The notes under the pieces are model-generated. The model saw only the letters and a program-made list of their open reading frames with translations, was not told the origin of the DNA and did not search any database. This document shows, in pieces, positions 1-7,382 of a stretch of DNA of 14,933 nt. A program made the position numbers and the translations under genes. Source of the DNA: a bacterium (GTDB lineage Bacteria; ARS69); NCBI GenBank assembly GCA_025774865.1, contig JALGZO010000042.1, positions 1 to 14,933 on the forward strand, in the 5' to 3' direction. Within the stretch, counting starts at the first letter, position 1. The number at the start of each line of letters is the position of its first letter.

Positions 1-202
1 CTCGTCGAGCCTCTCCGATCTGCTGAGCCAGTCGCACGCGGTGCTGGAGACCGCGATTCGCGCCCATCCTGAGCAGTGGGTCTGGTACCACCGGCGGTGG
101 AAGTCGGCCCCGCCGAAGCTCGACGACTTGAGGAAATTCTCGAGAAAATCAGCGTATCTTCCATCTTTTCAAAGCTCAAGGAGGCGCGTGTTCGCCCGAT
201 GA
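1..202 (+). CDS. Lipid A biosynthesis acyltransferase (LpxL/HtrB family), C-terminal end only
   Basis: The window opens inside a gene read in the frame starting at base 2 and ending at the TGA at 200-202, so only about 66 C-terminal residues are visible. The tail contains a block reading HPEQWVWYHRRWK (from about base 65 to 103). This matches the conserved C-terminal signature of LpxL/LpxM/HtrB acyltransferases (PEQW-x-W-x-HRRWK), which add secondary acyl chains to the lipid A precursor at the inner membrane. The catalytic HX4D motif would lie upstream, outside the window. After the signature comes a basic tail of about 30 residues. The stop codon overlaps the lptC start as ATGA (199-202), suggesting translational coupling. 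That fits a lipid A modification and LPS export operon. The family call rests on one motif plus context. Confidence 0.78.
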   Translation, partial: SSSLSDLLSQSHAVLETAIRAHPEQWVWYHRRWKSAPPKLDDLRKFSRKSAYLPSFQSSRRRVFAR

Positions 203-780
203 AACGAGAGAGGATCTCGGCTCTGGCCGCGTGGGCCGTCCTGGCCGGGGTCGCGGCCGGCGGGTGTGGGCCCCGAGAGGGAAATCCCACGTCGATGGAT
301 CCGCCGAGCGGGACTCCGAGCGAGGGGATGACGGGCATCAGCCTCCACAACATCCGCGTGGGGGACACGCGTTGGGTTCTCCAGGCGGACACCGCGTCGG
401 TGTTCCGTGAGAAGAAACGGGTCGTGGCGGAGGTCGTCCGGATCGATTTCTTCGAGGGGGACGAGCACGTCTCGAAGCTGACCGCGGACCAGGGGATTCT
501 GCTGCAGGCCACGGACGACCTCGAGGCCCGCGGCAATGTCCGGGTCGTCACGGACGATGGTGCCATCCTGACGACGCGGGTGCTCTTCTGGGATCACCAG
601 CGCGCGAAGATCCATACGGACGAGTTCGTACGGATCACCCGTGACGACGACGTGCTGACTGGAGTGGGGATGGAGGCGGATCCGGGCCTCGACCGGATCG
701 AGATCAAGGAGGAAGTCCGCGGCGAGACCCGCGGCGATCCCGACGGGCTCCTGGACGAGTCCGGAGGGGAGAGGAGGTGA
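199..780 (+). CDS. lptC: LPS export periplasmic protein LptC, probable lipoprotein
   Basis: This protein of 193 residues has the usual LptC length (about 190). LptC receives LPS from the LptB2FG transporter and passes it to the periplasmic LptA bridge. The ATG at 199 is preferred over upstream in-frame starts because the upstream stretch is the acyltransferase tail and because 199 gives a proper signal peptide. The signal has basic residues 2-5, a hydrophobic stretch at about 8-20, then AAGGC with Cys23, which resembles a lipobox (weak, Ala at -3). The body (about 55-175) has the LptC beta-repeat pattern: LTADQG, a [10 protein letters not shown] segment, DGAILTT, and [18 protein letters not shown]. 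Most proteobacterial LptC proteins keep a transmembrane anchor, so lipoprotein anchoring would be a difference. Its stop overlaps the lptB start as GTGA (777-780). Confidence 0.87.
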   Translation: MKRERISALAAWAVLAGVAAGGCGPREGNPTSMDPPSGTPSEGMTGISLHNIRVGDTRWVLQADTASVFREKKRVVAEVVRIDFFEGDEHVSKLTADQGILLQATDDLEARGNVRVVTDDGAILTTRVLFWDHQRAKIHTDEFVRITRDDDVLTGVGMEADPGLDRIEIKEEVRGETRGDPDGLLDESGGERR

Positions 781-1529
781 CGGCGACGACGAGGACGACG
801 ACGGCTCAGGGCGTCCTGTCGGGCACAGGGCTCGTGAAGAGCTACCGTCGCCATCGGGTCGTGGACGAAGTGGACGTCGAAGTCCGCTGCGGTGAGATCG
901 TGGGGCTCCTGGGCCCGAACGGTGCCGGGAAGACGACGACGTTCTACATGATGACCGGGCTCGTTCCGCCCGATGCGGGGGTCGTCGCGATCGACGGCCA
1001 GGAAGTCACCCGGCTCCCGATGTACCTGCACGCACGCAAGGGAGTCGGTTATCTTCCTCAGGAGGCCTCGATCTTCAGGGGGCTCACGGTCCGGCAGAAC
1101 ATCATGGCGATCCTCGAGACGACGAAGGCGAGCCAGGAGGAGTGCAAGCAGCGTCTCGAAGAGCTGCTCGAGGAGCTTCGGATCACTCATGTCGCCGAGC
1201 AAAAGGCTTTCACGCTGTCGGGAGGAGAACGTCGTCGGGTCGAAATCGCGAGAGCGCTGGTCACCGAGCCGTCGTTCTTGCTCTTGGATGAGCCGTTCGC
1301 CGGCATCGACCCGATCGCGGTAGGAGACATTCAGGAGATCATCGCTCGGCTCCGGAGTCGAGGCCTGGGCATCCTGATCACGGACCACAACGTCCGGGAG
1401 ACTTTGCACATCACGAATCGCGCGTACATTTTGTTCAAGGGGCGGGTTCTGATCTCGGGGACGGCCGCGGAGCTCGCGGAGAACCCCGAAGCGCGCGCCA
1501 TCTACCTGGGTGAGCGGTTCACGCTCTAG
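777..1529 (+). CDS. lptB: LPS export ABC transporter ATP-binding protein LptB
   Basis: This 250-residue ATPase powers LPS extraction from the inner membrane as a dimer with LptF and LptG, both encoded at 7432-9827. All ATPase motifs are intact: Walker A GPNGAGKT (46-53), Q-loop Gln95, signature LSGGE (147-151), Walker B ending LLLDEP with Asp171 and Glu172, and switch His204 in ITDHN. The stretch [14 protein letters not shown] is characteristic of LptB rather than of other ABC ATPases. The GTG start at 777 overlaps the lptC stop, with a GAGAGG-type ribosome site just upstream. The first 11 residues are a Thr-rich run ([10 protein letters not shown]) before the usual family start, so a slightly later start cannot be excluded. 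lptA, which commonly lies between lptC and lptB, is missing. Confidence 0.97.
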   Translation: MTATTRTTTAQGVLSGTGLVKSYRRHRVVDEVDVEVRCGEIVGLLGPNGAGKTTTFYMMTGLVPPDAGVVAIDGQEVTRLPMYLHARKGVGYLPQEASIFRGLTVRQNIMAILETTKASQEECKQRLEELLEELRITHVAEQKAFTLSGGERRRVEIARALVTEPSFLLLDEPFAGIDPIAVGDIQEIIARLRSRGLGILITDHNVRETLHITNRAYILFKGRVLISGTAAELAENPEARAIYLGERFTL

Positions 1530-1549
1530 GGGCTGAAGCGGAAGGAAAC

Positions 1550-3088
1550 ATGGAACTCGGACTGCGGCTCTCACAGAAGCAGACGCTCAAACTGGTCATG
1601 ACTCCGCGGCTCCAGCAGGCGCTGAAGCTCCTGCAGATGCCGTCGTTGGAGTTGTCCCAGCACATCGAGCAGGAGCTTCTGACGAACCCGTTGCTCGAGG
1701 TGGACGAGGAGACGCCGGAAGCAGCGTCGGAAGGCGCTTCCGCCGACGCGCCGGCGGAACGCCAGGACGAAGCGAGCTCGCCCGATGAGACGGAGTTCAA
1801 GACGGAGCAAGACATCAACTGGAGCGACTACTTCGACGACGGGTTCGAGTACGCCGACGGCGCTCGGGCGGAACGAGAGGACACCGAGTTCTTCGAGCGA
1901 ACCCCGGTGGGCCGTACCACCTTGCTCGACGATCTCACGGAACAGCTTCATCTGCTCGACCTCGACGAGGAGACGGCGCAAATCGCCGAGTACCTGCTCG
2001 GCTGCCTCGACGACGCCGGCTTCCTCGTGGTTCCGCTGGAGGAAGTCGCAACGGAGCTCGCGAAGTCGATCGAGTCCGTGGAAGCGGCGTTGAAAAAGGT
2101 GCAGCAGCTCGATCCACCCGGCATCGGGGCCCGCGATCTGCCCGAGAGCCTGCTCATCCAGCTCCGGCTGCTCGAACGCATGGACAGTCTCGCGGCTCGA
2201 ATCGTCGCGGACCACTTCGCCGAGTTCAAACAGAAGCAGTATCAGGACATTGCGAGGGCCCTGAAGGTGTCGCCGCACGACATTCAGGAGGCCGCGCGCG
2301 AGATCGCCACGCTCAACCCGCGACCCGGCGCCCAGCTCGCGCTCGAGGACGCACCGTACGTCGTTCCCGATCTCGTGCTGGAGAAGGTGGACGGCGCCTA
2401 CGTCGTTTCCCTCTCCGATGGAAGCGTTCCGAGGCTCCGGGTCAGCCGGAAGTACCGGGAGATTCTCCAGCGTGGACCGGAGAAGCGTCCGGAGTCGCCG
2501 GGGGCCGCAGCGGGATCGGAGGAGAGTCTCGCGGACGCGGCGGCGCGGACCGCCGCGAGCAATGGACAGGTGGAGACGCGTGCATCCACCCGGAACGACG
2601 AGCTGAAGTTCGTCCAGGAGAAGCTGAAGTCCGCGAACTGGCTCATCCAGACCATCGAGCAGCGCCGCCGCACCATGATCAAGGTCATGGAGAGCATCGT
2701 GGAGGCGCAGATCGACTTCTTCGAGAAGGGGCCACATGCGCTCCATCCCCTTACGCTGCAGGACGTCGCCGAGAAGATCGGGATGCACGAGTCGACGGTC
2801 AGCCGCGTCACGACCAACAAGTACGCGCAGACCCCGCGGGGGGTGTTCCCGCTGAAGTACTTCTTCTCGAGCGGTCTGGATACGGAGTCGGGCCAGTCGG
2901 TCTCGTCGAAGATGGCGATGGAACGAATCAGGGAGCTCATCGAGAAGGAAGACAAGATGAAGCCGCTCTCCGATCAGAAGATCGCGGAGCTCCTCAGAAA
3001 GGAAGGCCTGATCGTCGCGCGGCGGACTGTGGCCAAGTACCGTGAGAGAATCGGTATTCTGTCGGCCCGGTTCCGCAAGGAGTTCTGA
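1550..3088 (+). CDS. rpoN: RNA polymerase sigma-54 factor RpoN
   Basis: The 512-residue protein directs RNA polymerase to -24/-12 promoters and needs AAA+ activators to open them. Region I (1-50) is glutamine- and leucine-rich and includes MTPRLQQALKLLQM and LEQ-type repeats. An acidic region II covers about 50-115, and the core-binding region about 120-305. The helix-turn-helix segment begins near residue 402 (TLQDVAEKIGMHESTVSR). The diagnostic RpoN box ARRTVAKYRE is intact at 490-499. The ATG at 1550 is preceded by AAGGA at 1542-1546. The protein is longer than typical (about 480), largely because of an Ala/Glu/Ser-rich insert of about 40 residues at 308-347, between the core-binding and DNA-binding parts. 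It sits 20 bases after lptB, the conserved position for rpoN in many Gram-negative genomes. Confidence 0.97.
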   Translation: MELGLRLSQKQTLKLVMTPRLQQALKLLQMPSLELSQHIEQELLTNPLLEVDEETPEAASEGASADAPAERQDEASSPDETEFKTEQDINWSDYFDDGFEYADGARAEREDTEFFERTPVGRTTLLDDLTEQLHLLDLDEETAQIAEYLLGCLDDAGFLVVPLEEVATELAKSIESVEAALKKVQQLDPPGIGARDLPESLLIQLRLLERMDSLAARIVADHFAEFKQKQYQDIARALKVSPHDIQEAAREIATLNPRPGAQLALEDAPYVVPDLVLEKVDGAYVVSLSDGSVPRLRVSRKYREILQRGPEKRPESPGAAAGSEESLADAAARTAASNGQVETRASTRNDELKFVQEKLKSANWLIQTIEQRRRTMIKVMESIVEAQIDFFEKGPHALHPLTLQDVAEKIGMHESTVSRVTTNKYAQTPRGVFPLKYFFSSGLDTESGQSVSSKMAMERIRELIEKEDKMKPLSDQKIAELLRKEGLIVARRTVAKYRERIGILSARFRKEF

Positions 3089-3110
3089 TTCCATCCGTGG
3101 AGGAATACCG

Positions 3111-3611
3111 ATGAAGGTCTCCGTCACTGCCCGGCACTTTGATCTCACCCCTCAGCTCCGGGAGCACGCGGAAGCGCGCCTCGATCGTTTCGGAAAGTTC
3201 ACGAGTGGATTGGTCAGCGCGCACGTGGTGCTCGAGATCGAGAAATACCGTCAGATCGCCGAAGTGTCGGTCCATAGTCGTCAGGGCGACTACACCGGGA
3301 AGGCGGAGTCGGGCGAGATGACCGTTTCCATCGACGGCGCGTGCGACAAGGTAGAGCGCCAGATCCGGCGCAGGATGGACAAGAAACGTGCCCAGGCCCA
3401 CAACGGTGATTCACGGGAGGGTGTTCCGATGGGTGAGACTCGGATCGAAAGCGAGCGCCGGATCCGCGAGATGATGACCCTGGAAGAGGCGACGGGTCGG
3501 ATCGAAGACGGAGAGGAGCTCGTGGTGTTCGCCGACACCGACAGCGGCGCCACTCGGATCGTCTACCGCCGGGCTGACGGATCCGTCAAGCTCATCGAAG
3601 TGGCCGGGTAA
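3111..3611 (+). CDS. hpf: Ribosome hibernation promoting factor, long form (HPF/RaiA family)
   Basis: The 166-residue protein binds the 30S subunit and promotes inactive ribosome dimers under starvation or in stationary phase. The N-terminal S30AE domain (1-95) starts VSVTARHFDLTPQLREH and contains the conserved Asp75 (SIDGACDKVERQI). A short charged linker (about 95-118) leads to the long-form C-terminal dimerisation domain (121-166), with TLEEATGRIEDGEELVVF, VYRRADGS and LIEV. Long HPFs are usually 180-190 residues, so the linker is short. Proteobacterial genes in this rpoN-adjacent position usually encode the short form. The ATG at 3111 has a strong GGAGG at 3099-3103, seven bases upstream; an in-frame ATG at 3042 lies inside rpoN and is rejected. 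Confidence 0.94.
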   Translation: MKVSVTARHFDLTPQLREHAEARLDRFGKFTSGLVSAHVVLEIEKYRQIAEVSVHSRQGDYTGKAESGEMTVSIDGACDKVERQIRRRMDKKRAQAHNGDSREGVPMGETRIESERRIREMMTLEEATGRIEDGEELVVFADTDSGATRIVYRRADGSVKLIEVAG

Positions 3612-3635
3612 GAGCGCGCGAGGTCCGGAGAGCGA

Positions 3636-4607
3636 GTGCGGGGAATCTCGGCAGCCCAACTTTTCGAAGAGAAGCGCGACGAGCTGGACCTCGAGTTCAT
3701 CGTCGAGGCACCGAACGCGAAGCTCCCGATCACGGTGAGCGACGTGAATCGGCCCGGCCTCGCGCTCGCCGGCTTCACGCAAAACTTCCTCTACGAGCGG
3801 ATCCAGATCCTCGGCGAGACGGAGATGCTCTACCTCGATACCCTCTCGAAACCCCAGCGACGAAAGGCGATCGATCGGCTCTTCGAACAGGATCTGCCCT
3901 GCCTGATCGTGTCGAAGGGTCTGCCCGTCGATCCGCGTGTACTCGAGCATTGCGAGGAGAAGCACGTGCCGGTCATGCGCACGCGCATGTCCACGACACC
4001 GTTCATCCATCAGCTGACGGCGCACCTGAACGAGGTGTTCGCACCTCGCATGACGCTGCACGGGTCGCTGGTGGACGTGTACGGCGTGGGTCTCCTGTTC
4101 ACCGGGGAAAGCGGCATCGGGAAGAGCGAGACGGCGCTGGATCTCGTCGAGCGGGGCCACCGACTCGTCGCGGACGACATCGTCATCGTGAGCCGACGTT
4201 CTCCTGCCTTTCTGGTGGGAAGTGCGAACGAACTCGTGGGGCATCGCATGGAGATCCGCGGGGTCGGTATCATCGATGTCCGAGAGATGTTCGGGATCCG
4301 CGCCACGCGCGTGCGCAAGAGAATCGAGGTGGAGGTTCGGCTCGTGCCCTGGGACCCCGAGGCCCCCTACGAGCGGCTGGGGCTGGAAGAACGGACGACT
4401 TCGGTGCTCGGTGTGCGCGTCCCCTACGTGACGATCCCCCTCGTGCCGGGCAAGAACGTGTCGGTGCTCGCGGAGGTGGTCGCCATGAACCACCTCGTCA
4501 AGTCGACGGGGCGAAACCCCGCCGCCGCTCTGGACGCGCGACTCAAGGAGCTGATGCAGCAGGATCGTTCGGCGTCGGCAGTCGGTGATGTAGAGGATAC
4601 CGAATGA
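3636..4607 (+). CDS. hprK: HPr kinase/phosphorylase
   Basis: This 323-residue cytoplasmic enzyme (family about 310) phosphorylates and dephosphorylates the regulatory serine of HPr. The N-terminal domain covers about 1-130. The catalytic domain has His142 in LHGSLVDV, Walker A GESGIGKS at 157-164 (Lys163), and the paired aspartates Asp180-Asp181 in LVADDIV. It also has the HprK-specific segment EIRGVGIIDVREMFG, followed by VPYVTIPLVPGKN near the C terminus. The GTG at 3636 is preceded by GGAG at 3627-3630. Its substrate HPr is encoded 16 bases downstream, and that HPr keeps Ser46, so the pair should be functional. No Enzyme I, EIIA or rapZ gene is present in the window, so a regulatory role is more likely than sugar transport. 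The last 20 residues are poorly conserved. Confidence 0.96.
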   Translation: MRGISAAQLFEEKRDELDLEFIVEAPNAKLPITVSDVNRPGLALAGFTQNFLYERIQILGETEMLYLDTLSKPQRRKAIDRLFEQDLPCLIVSKGLPVDPRVLEHCEEKHVPVMRTRMSTTPFIHQLTAHLNEVFAPRMTLHGSLVDVYGVGLLFTGESGIGKSETALDLVERGHRLVADDIVIVSRRSPAFLVGSANELVGHRMEIRGVGIIDVREMFGIRATRVRKRIEVEVRLVPWDPEAPYERLGLEERTTSVLGVRVPYVTIPLVPGKNVSVLAEVVAMNHLVKSTGRNPAAALDARLKELMQQDRSASAVGDVEDTE

Positions 4608-4623
4608 TCGTCGGGACGGGCTC

Positions 4624-4917
4624 GTGATCCGGAAGGTCGTTCGGCTCCCGAACAAACTGGGACTGCACATGCGGGCCGCGAATATCTTCGTGGACTCCGC
4701 CAGCCGTTTCGCGTCCGCGATTCAGGTCGGACGGGGAGAGGTCATCGTGAACGGCAAGAGCATCATGGGTCTCATGATGCTGGCGGCCGGATGCGGCACC
4801 GAGCTCGTCATCGAGACCGAAGGCTCCGACGAGCAAGCGGCGATGAGCGAGCTACTGGAGCTCGTGCGCACCGGATTCGGGGAGGAGATGGCCGAAGAAC
4901 CGGAGGACGTTCCGTGA
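4624..4917 (+). CDS. ptsH: HPr phosphocarrier protein with altered active-site loop
   Basis: The 97-residue protein is slightly longer than standard HPr (85-90), with an acidic tail after about residue 88. Start choice at GTG 4624 is supported because it places the catalytic histidine exactly at His15 and the regulatory serine at Ser46, as in classical HPr. The active loop reads GLHMRAA instead of the usual GLHARPA, so Ala16 is Met and Pro18 is Ala, while His15 and Arg17 are kept. The serine site is NGKSIMGLMMLAAGCGTEL, very close to consensus. It directly follows its kinase gene hprK, and its stop overlaps the next start as GTGA (4914-4917). I infer a regulatory HPr or NPr; whether it accepts phosphate from an Enzyme I cannot be told here. 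Confidence 0.94.
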   Translation: MIRKVVRLPNKLGLHMRAANIFVDSASRFASAIQVGRGEVIVNGKSIMGLMMLAAGCGTELVIETEGSDEQAAMSELLELVRTGFGEEMAEEPEDVP

Positions 4918-5978
4918 CGGAGAAGCCGGAGGTGATGGGGACGAAGGCGCTCCGGGGTGATGCGTCCGACATGATGGCGCGGGTCCTCGATTTCCCGCGT
5001 CAGCTCCGCCAGGCGTGGGCGCTGGCCGAAGAGGGCCCCGACCTGATGCGAGGGACCAGACCCGATCGAGTGTACGTCGTGGGAATGGGCGGGAGCGCGA
5101 TCGGCGGCGATTTCGTGAGAGCGGTCGCCGAGACCTGCTCTCTCGTTCCGGTGGAGGTCGTTCGCGGTTACGAGCTCCCAGCCGCCGCGACTTCCTCGTC
5201 GTTCGCGTTCTTCGTCAGCTACTCGGGGGAGACGGAAGAGACGCTTGCCGCTTGGGATGAGGCGACGCGGTGCGAGCTGCCGCGCGCGGTCGTCACGTCG
5301 GGCGGTGAGCTCGCCCGGCGGGCGGAGCGGGACGGCCTGCCGTGCCTGAGGATCCCCGGAGGATCTCCGCCGCGGTCGGCGCTCGGATGGACGTCCGTTC
5401 CGGTCTTCCGCGCGCTCGGCGCTCAGGGTCTTCTGCCATTCGGGGCGGGGGACGTCGATGAAGCGGCGGCCGCGTCCGAGGCGGTGATCGGATCCGCCGG
5501 GCCGGACGCGCTCGAGACCAACCCGCTCCGTCGGTGGGCGGAAGCGGCCGCGGGCCGACTGCCCATTGTCTACGCACCGGCCGCGCGTTACTCGGCGGCG
5601 GCCGTCCGATGGGCCGGTCAGCTGAACGAAAACGGAAAGTCGCTCGCGCACGTGGCGCTCTTGCCGGAGCAGAATCACAACGAAATCGTCGGCTGGGAGG
5701 AGGCGTCCCCGGCGCGAGCGCTCGCCGAAGTAGCGTTTCTCGAGGACGAGCTCGTACACACCCGGGTTCGACAGCGAATGGACATTCTCGCCCGCCTCAT
5801 CGCTCGGGCCGGAGCCCGGGTGACTCGGTTCCTGCCGATGGGCTCGGGGCTCATCGCGCGTCTCTACTCGTTCGCCACGATGGGCGACCTCGCGAGCCTG
5901 TACGTCGCAGCGGCGAGAGGCGTCGATCCCACGCCGGTCGCGAGCATCGACCGGCTGAAGGAAGAGCTCTCTCAGTGA
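4914..5978 (+). CDS. Bifunctional phosphoglucose/phosphomannose isomerase
   Basis: The 354-residue protein interconverts glucose-6-phosphate or mannose-6-phosphate with fructose-6-phosphate, linking glycolysis to mannose and nucleotide-sugar supply. It has two SIS folds. The first carries GMGGSAIGGD (57-66) and the sugar-phosphate loop SYSGETEET (102-110). The second carries the hallmark PEQNHNEIVGW, in which Glu257 is the likely catalytic base. The C-terminal end DPTPVASIDRLKEELS is typical of the PGI/PMI family and includes its conserved lysine. The GTG start at 4914 overlaps the ptsH stop; a second candidate start is the ATG at 4935. The in-frame extension back to 4791 only overlaps ptsH and is rejected. 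Coupling to ptsH suggests co-expression with the HPr switch. Mannose-6-phosphate may also feed LPS sugars, which is inference. Confidence 0.92.
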   Translation: MTEKPEVMGTKALRGDASDMMARVLDFPRQLRQAWALAEEGPDLMRGTRPDRVYVVGMGGSAIGGDFVRAVAETCSLVPVEVVRGYELPAAATSSSFAFFVSYSGETEETLAAWDEATRCELPRAVVTSGGELARRAERDGLPCLRIPGGSPPRSALGWTSVPVFRALGAQGLLPFGAGDVDEAAAASEAVIGSAGPDALETNPLRRWAEAAAGRLPIVYAPAARYSAAAVRWAGQLNENGKSLAHVALLPEQNHNEIVGWEEASPARALAEVAFLEDELVHTRVRQRMDILARLIARAGARVTRFLPMGSGLIARLYSFATMGDLASLYVAAARGVDPTPVASIDRLKEELSQ

Positions 5979-6212
5979 GCGTCAGCCGGGGGACCGTCGA
6001 ACGCGTCAGCGCAGCGCAGGCGAGCTACAATTCCCTTGGCGAGCCGAGCAGCGACGGCGGGCGAAGGGGTCTCCGACCCGCTGCCGCTCGGAGCCAAACA
6101 ACGTAGGAAGCAAGACTTTCGAGAGGGAACACTGGTTCCCGCCGGACGGGTCCGGTAAGGTGGCAGGCTCACGGATCGGGAATCCCAGTCGAGGACGAGG
6201 AGAGCTCAACTG
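5979..6212 (+). promoter_or_regulatory. metK upstream leader with clustered hairpins (candidate cis-regulatory RNA)
   Basis: No convincing gene lies in these 234 bases. A weak -10-like TACAAT sits at 6026-6031 with a poor -35 (GCGTCA, 6003-6008). Downstream lies a long imperfect hairpin at 6038-6095 built from GGC/GCC, CCGAG/CTCGG, CAGCG/CGCTG and GGTC/GACC segments. Three simple hairpins follow: GGGAAC-ACTG-GTTCCC (6125-6140), CCGGA-CGGG-TCCGG (6142-6155 with slight inner variation), and GGAT-CGGGA-ATCC (6173-6185). A ribosome site GAGGAG (6197-6202) precedes the metK ATG. metK is commonly controlled by SAM-sensing leaders, but I do not see the conserved core of SAM-I, SAM-II or SAH riboswitches. 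In GC-rich DNA some hairpins occur by chance, so function is unproven. Confidence 0.4.
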
Positions 6213-7382
6213 ATGGACAATCGACATCTTTTTACATCGGAATCGGTGACCGAGGGCCACCCGGACAAGGTCGCGGACCAGATCTCAGACGGCGTCCTCG
6301 ATGCGATCCTCGCGGGGGATCCCGCCTCCCGCGTGGCCTGCGAGACGATGGTGACCACCGGGATGGCGATCGTGTCCGGAGAGATTTCGACTGAAGCGTA
6401 CGTGGAGATTCCGGACATCGTGCGCGAGACGCTCAAGCAGATCGGCTACGACGATTCTTCGTATGGCATCGACTGGGAGACCTGCGCGGTCGTCACGACC
6501 ATCGACCGCCAGAGCCCCGACATCGCGCTGGGCGTCAACGCGGGCGAGGGATTGCACCAGGAGCAAGGCGCGGGCGATCAGGGTCTCATGTTCGGCTACG
6601 CGACGGACGAGTCCGAGGACCTGATGCCGTTGCCCATCTCGCTCGCCCACCGTCTGTGTCAGCAGCTGAGCCAAGTCCGAAAGTCCGGTGAGGTTCCGTT
6701 CCTCCGACCGGACGGCAAATCGCAGGTCACGATCGAATACGAAGGAGACCGTCCGGTGCGGGTGGACACCGTCGTGGTGTCGGCGCAGCACCACGAGGAT
6801 GTCACCCACGCGCAGATTCAAGAAGCGATCATCGAATCGGTCGTGACGCCGGTGCTTCCGCCGGAACTGGTCGACGCCTCCAAGCCGGTCACCTACCACA
6901 TCAACCCGACCGGGCGCTTCGTGGTCGGGGGACCTCTCGCGGACTGTGGTCTGACCGGGCGCAAGATCATCGTGGACACCTACGGCGGCATGGGCCACCA
7001 CGGCGGCGGCGCGTTCTCCGGGAAGGACCCGTCGAAGGTGGATCGTTGCGCGAGCTACGCCGCCCGTCATGTGGCGAAGAACATCGTCGCCGCCGGACTG
7101 GCGAACCGTTGCGAGGTTCAAGTGGCGTACGCGATCGGTATCGCGGAGCCGGTGTCGATCCGGCTCGAGACGTTCGGTACGGGCAAGCTCTCCGACCCGG
7201 AGATCACCGAGATGGTGCGCAGCACCTTCGATCTGACGCCGGCCGGGATCATCTCGGATCTGAACCTCAAGCGGCCCATCTATCAGAAGACGGCCGCCTA
7301 CGGTCACTTCGGACGTGAAGACGAGGGCTTCCCCTGGGAGGAGAGGGACCGCGTCGAGGTTCTGAAGTCGGTGGTCGCCTAG
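6213..7382 (+). CDS. metK: S-adenosylmethionine synthetase (methionine adenosyltransferase)
   Basis: The 389-residue cytoplasmic enzyme makes S-adenosylmethionine from methionine and ATP, and its length is normal for the family (about 384-400). The N terminus has [13 protein letters not shown] with catalytic His16. Further diagnostic motifs are GAGDQG at 119-124 and the phosphate loop GGGAFSGKD at 264-272, followed by [22 protein letters not shown]. The C-terminal end has the expected YGHFGR and a final RVEVLKS segment. The ATG at 6213 is preceded by GAGGAG ten bases upstream. It is the first gene after the long array, separated by a 234-base leader, so it probably has its own promoter or leader control. 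It ends 49 bases from the convergent lptG stop. Confidence 0.98.
   Translation: MDNRHLFTSESVTEGHPDKVADQISDGVLDAILAGDPASRVACETMVTTGMAIVSGEISTEAYVEIPDIVRETLKQIGYDDSSYGIDWETCAVVTTIDRQSPDIALGVNAGEGLHQEQGAGDQGLMFGYATDESEDLMPLPISLAHRLCQQLSQVRKSGEVPFLRPDGKSQVTIEYEGDRPVRVDTVVVSAQHHEDVTHAQIQEAIIESVVTPVLPPELVDASKPVTYHINPTGRFVVGGPLADCGLTGRKIIVDTYGGMGHHGGGAFSGKDPSKVDRCASYAARHVAKNIVAAGLANRCEVQVAYAIGIAEPVSIRLETFGTGKLSDPEITEMVRSTFDLTPAGIISDLNLKRPIYQKTAAYGHFGREDEGFPWEERDRVEVLKSVVA

Noticed and set aside
1571-3148. Minus-strand open frame (525 codons) opposite rpoN.
   Set aside because: Antisense shadow of rpoN, which carries unmistakable motifs including the RpoN box.
3601-3617. Possible sigma-54 promoter upstream of hprK (TGG at 3601-3603, GC twelve bases later).
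   Set aside because: The GG-N10-GC spacing is met but the TTGCA-type -12 element is absent; such matches are frequent at this GC content.
6044-6091. CCGAGCAGCG...CTCGG resembling the P1 and 5' core of an SAH riboswitch.
   Set aside because: Conserved SAH core bases after the first ten do not match, and the downstream pseudoknot partner is not evident. Kept only as part of the unexplained leader.
5534-6106. Plus-strand open frame running from inside the isomerase gene into the metK leader.
   Set aside because: It overlaps the isomerase in another frame and has Arg/Gly/Ser-rich shadow composition with no family signal.
6120-6170. GAGGGAAC-ACTGG-TTCCC segment resembling part of a SAM-I riboswitch P2 arm (GAGGGAcTGGCCC).
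   Set aside because: The GGCAACC core, kink-turn and P1 closing helix are not found around it; the similarity is short and probably chance.
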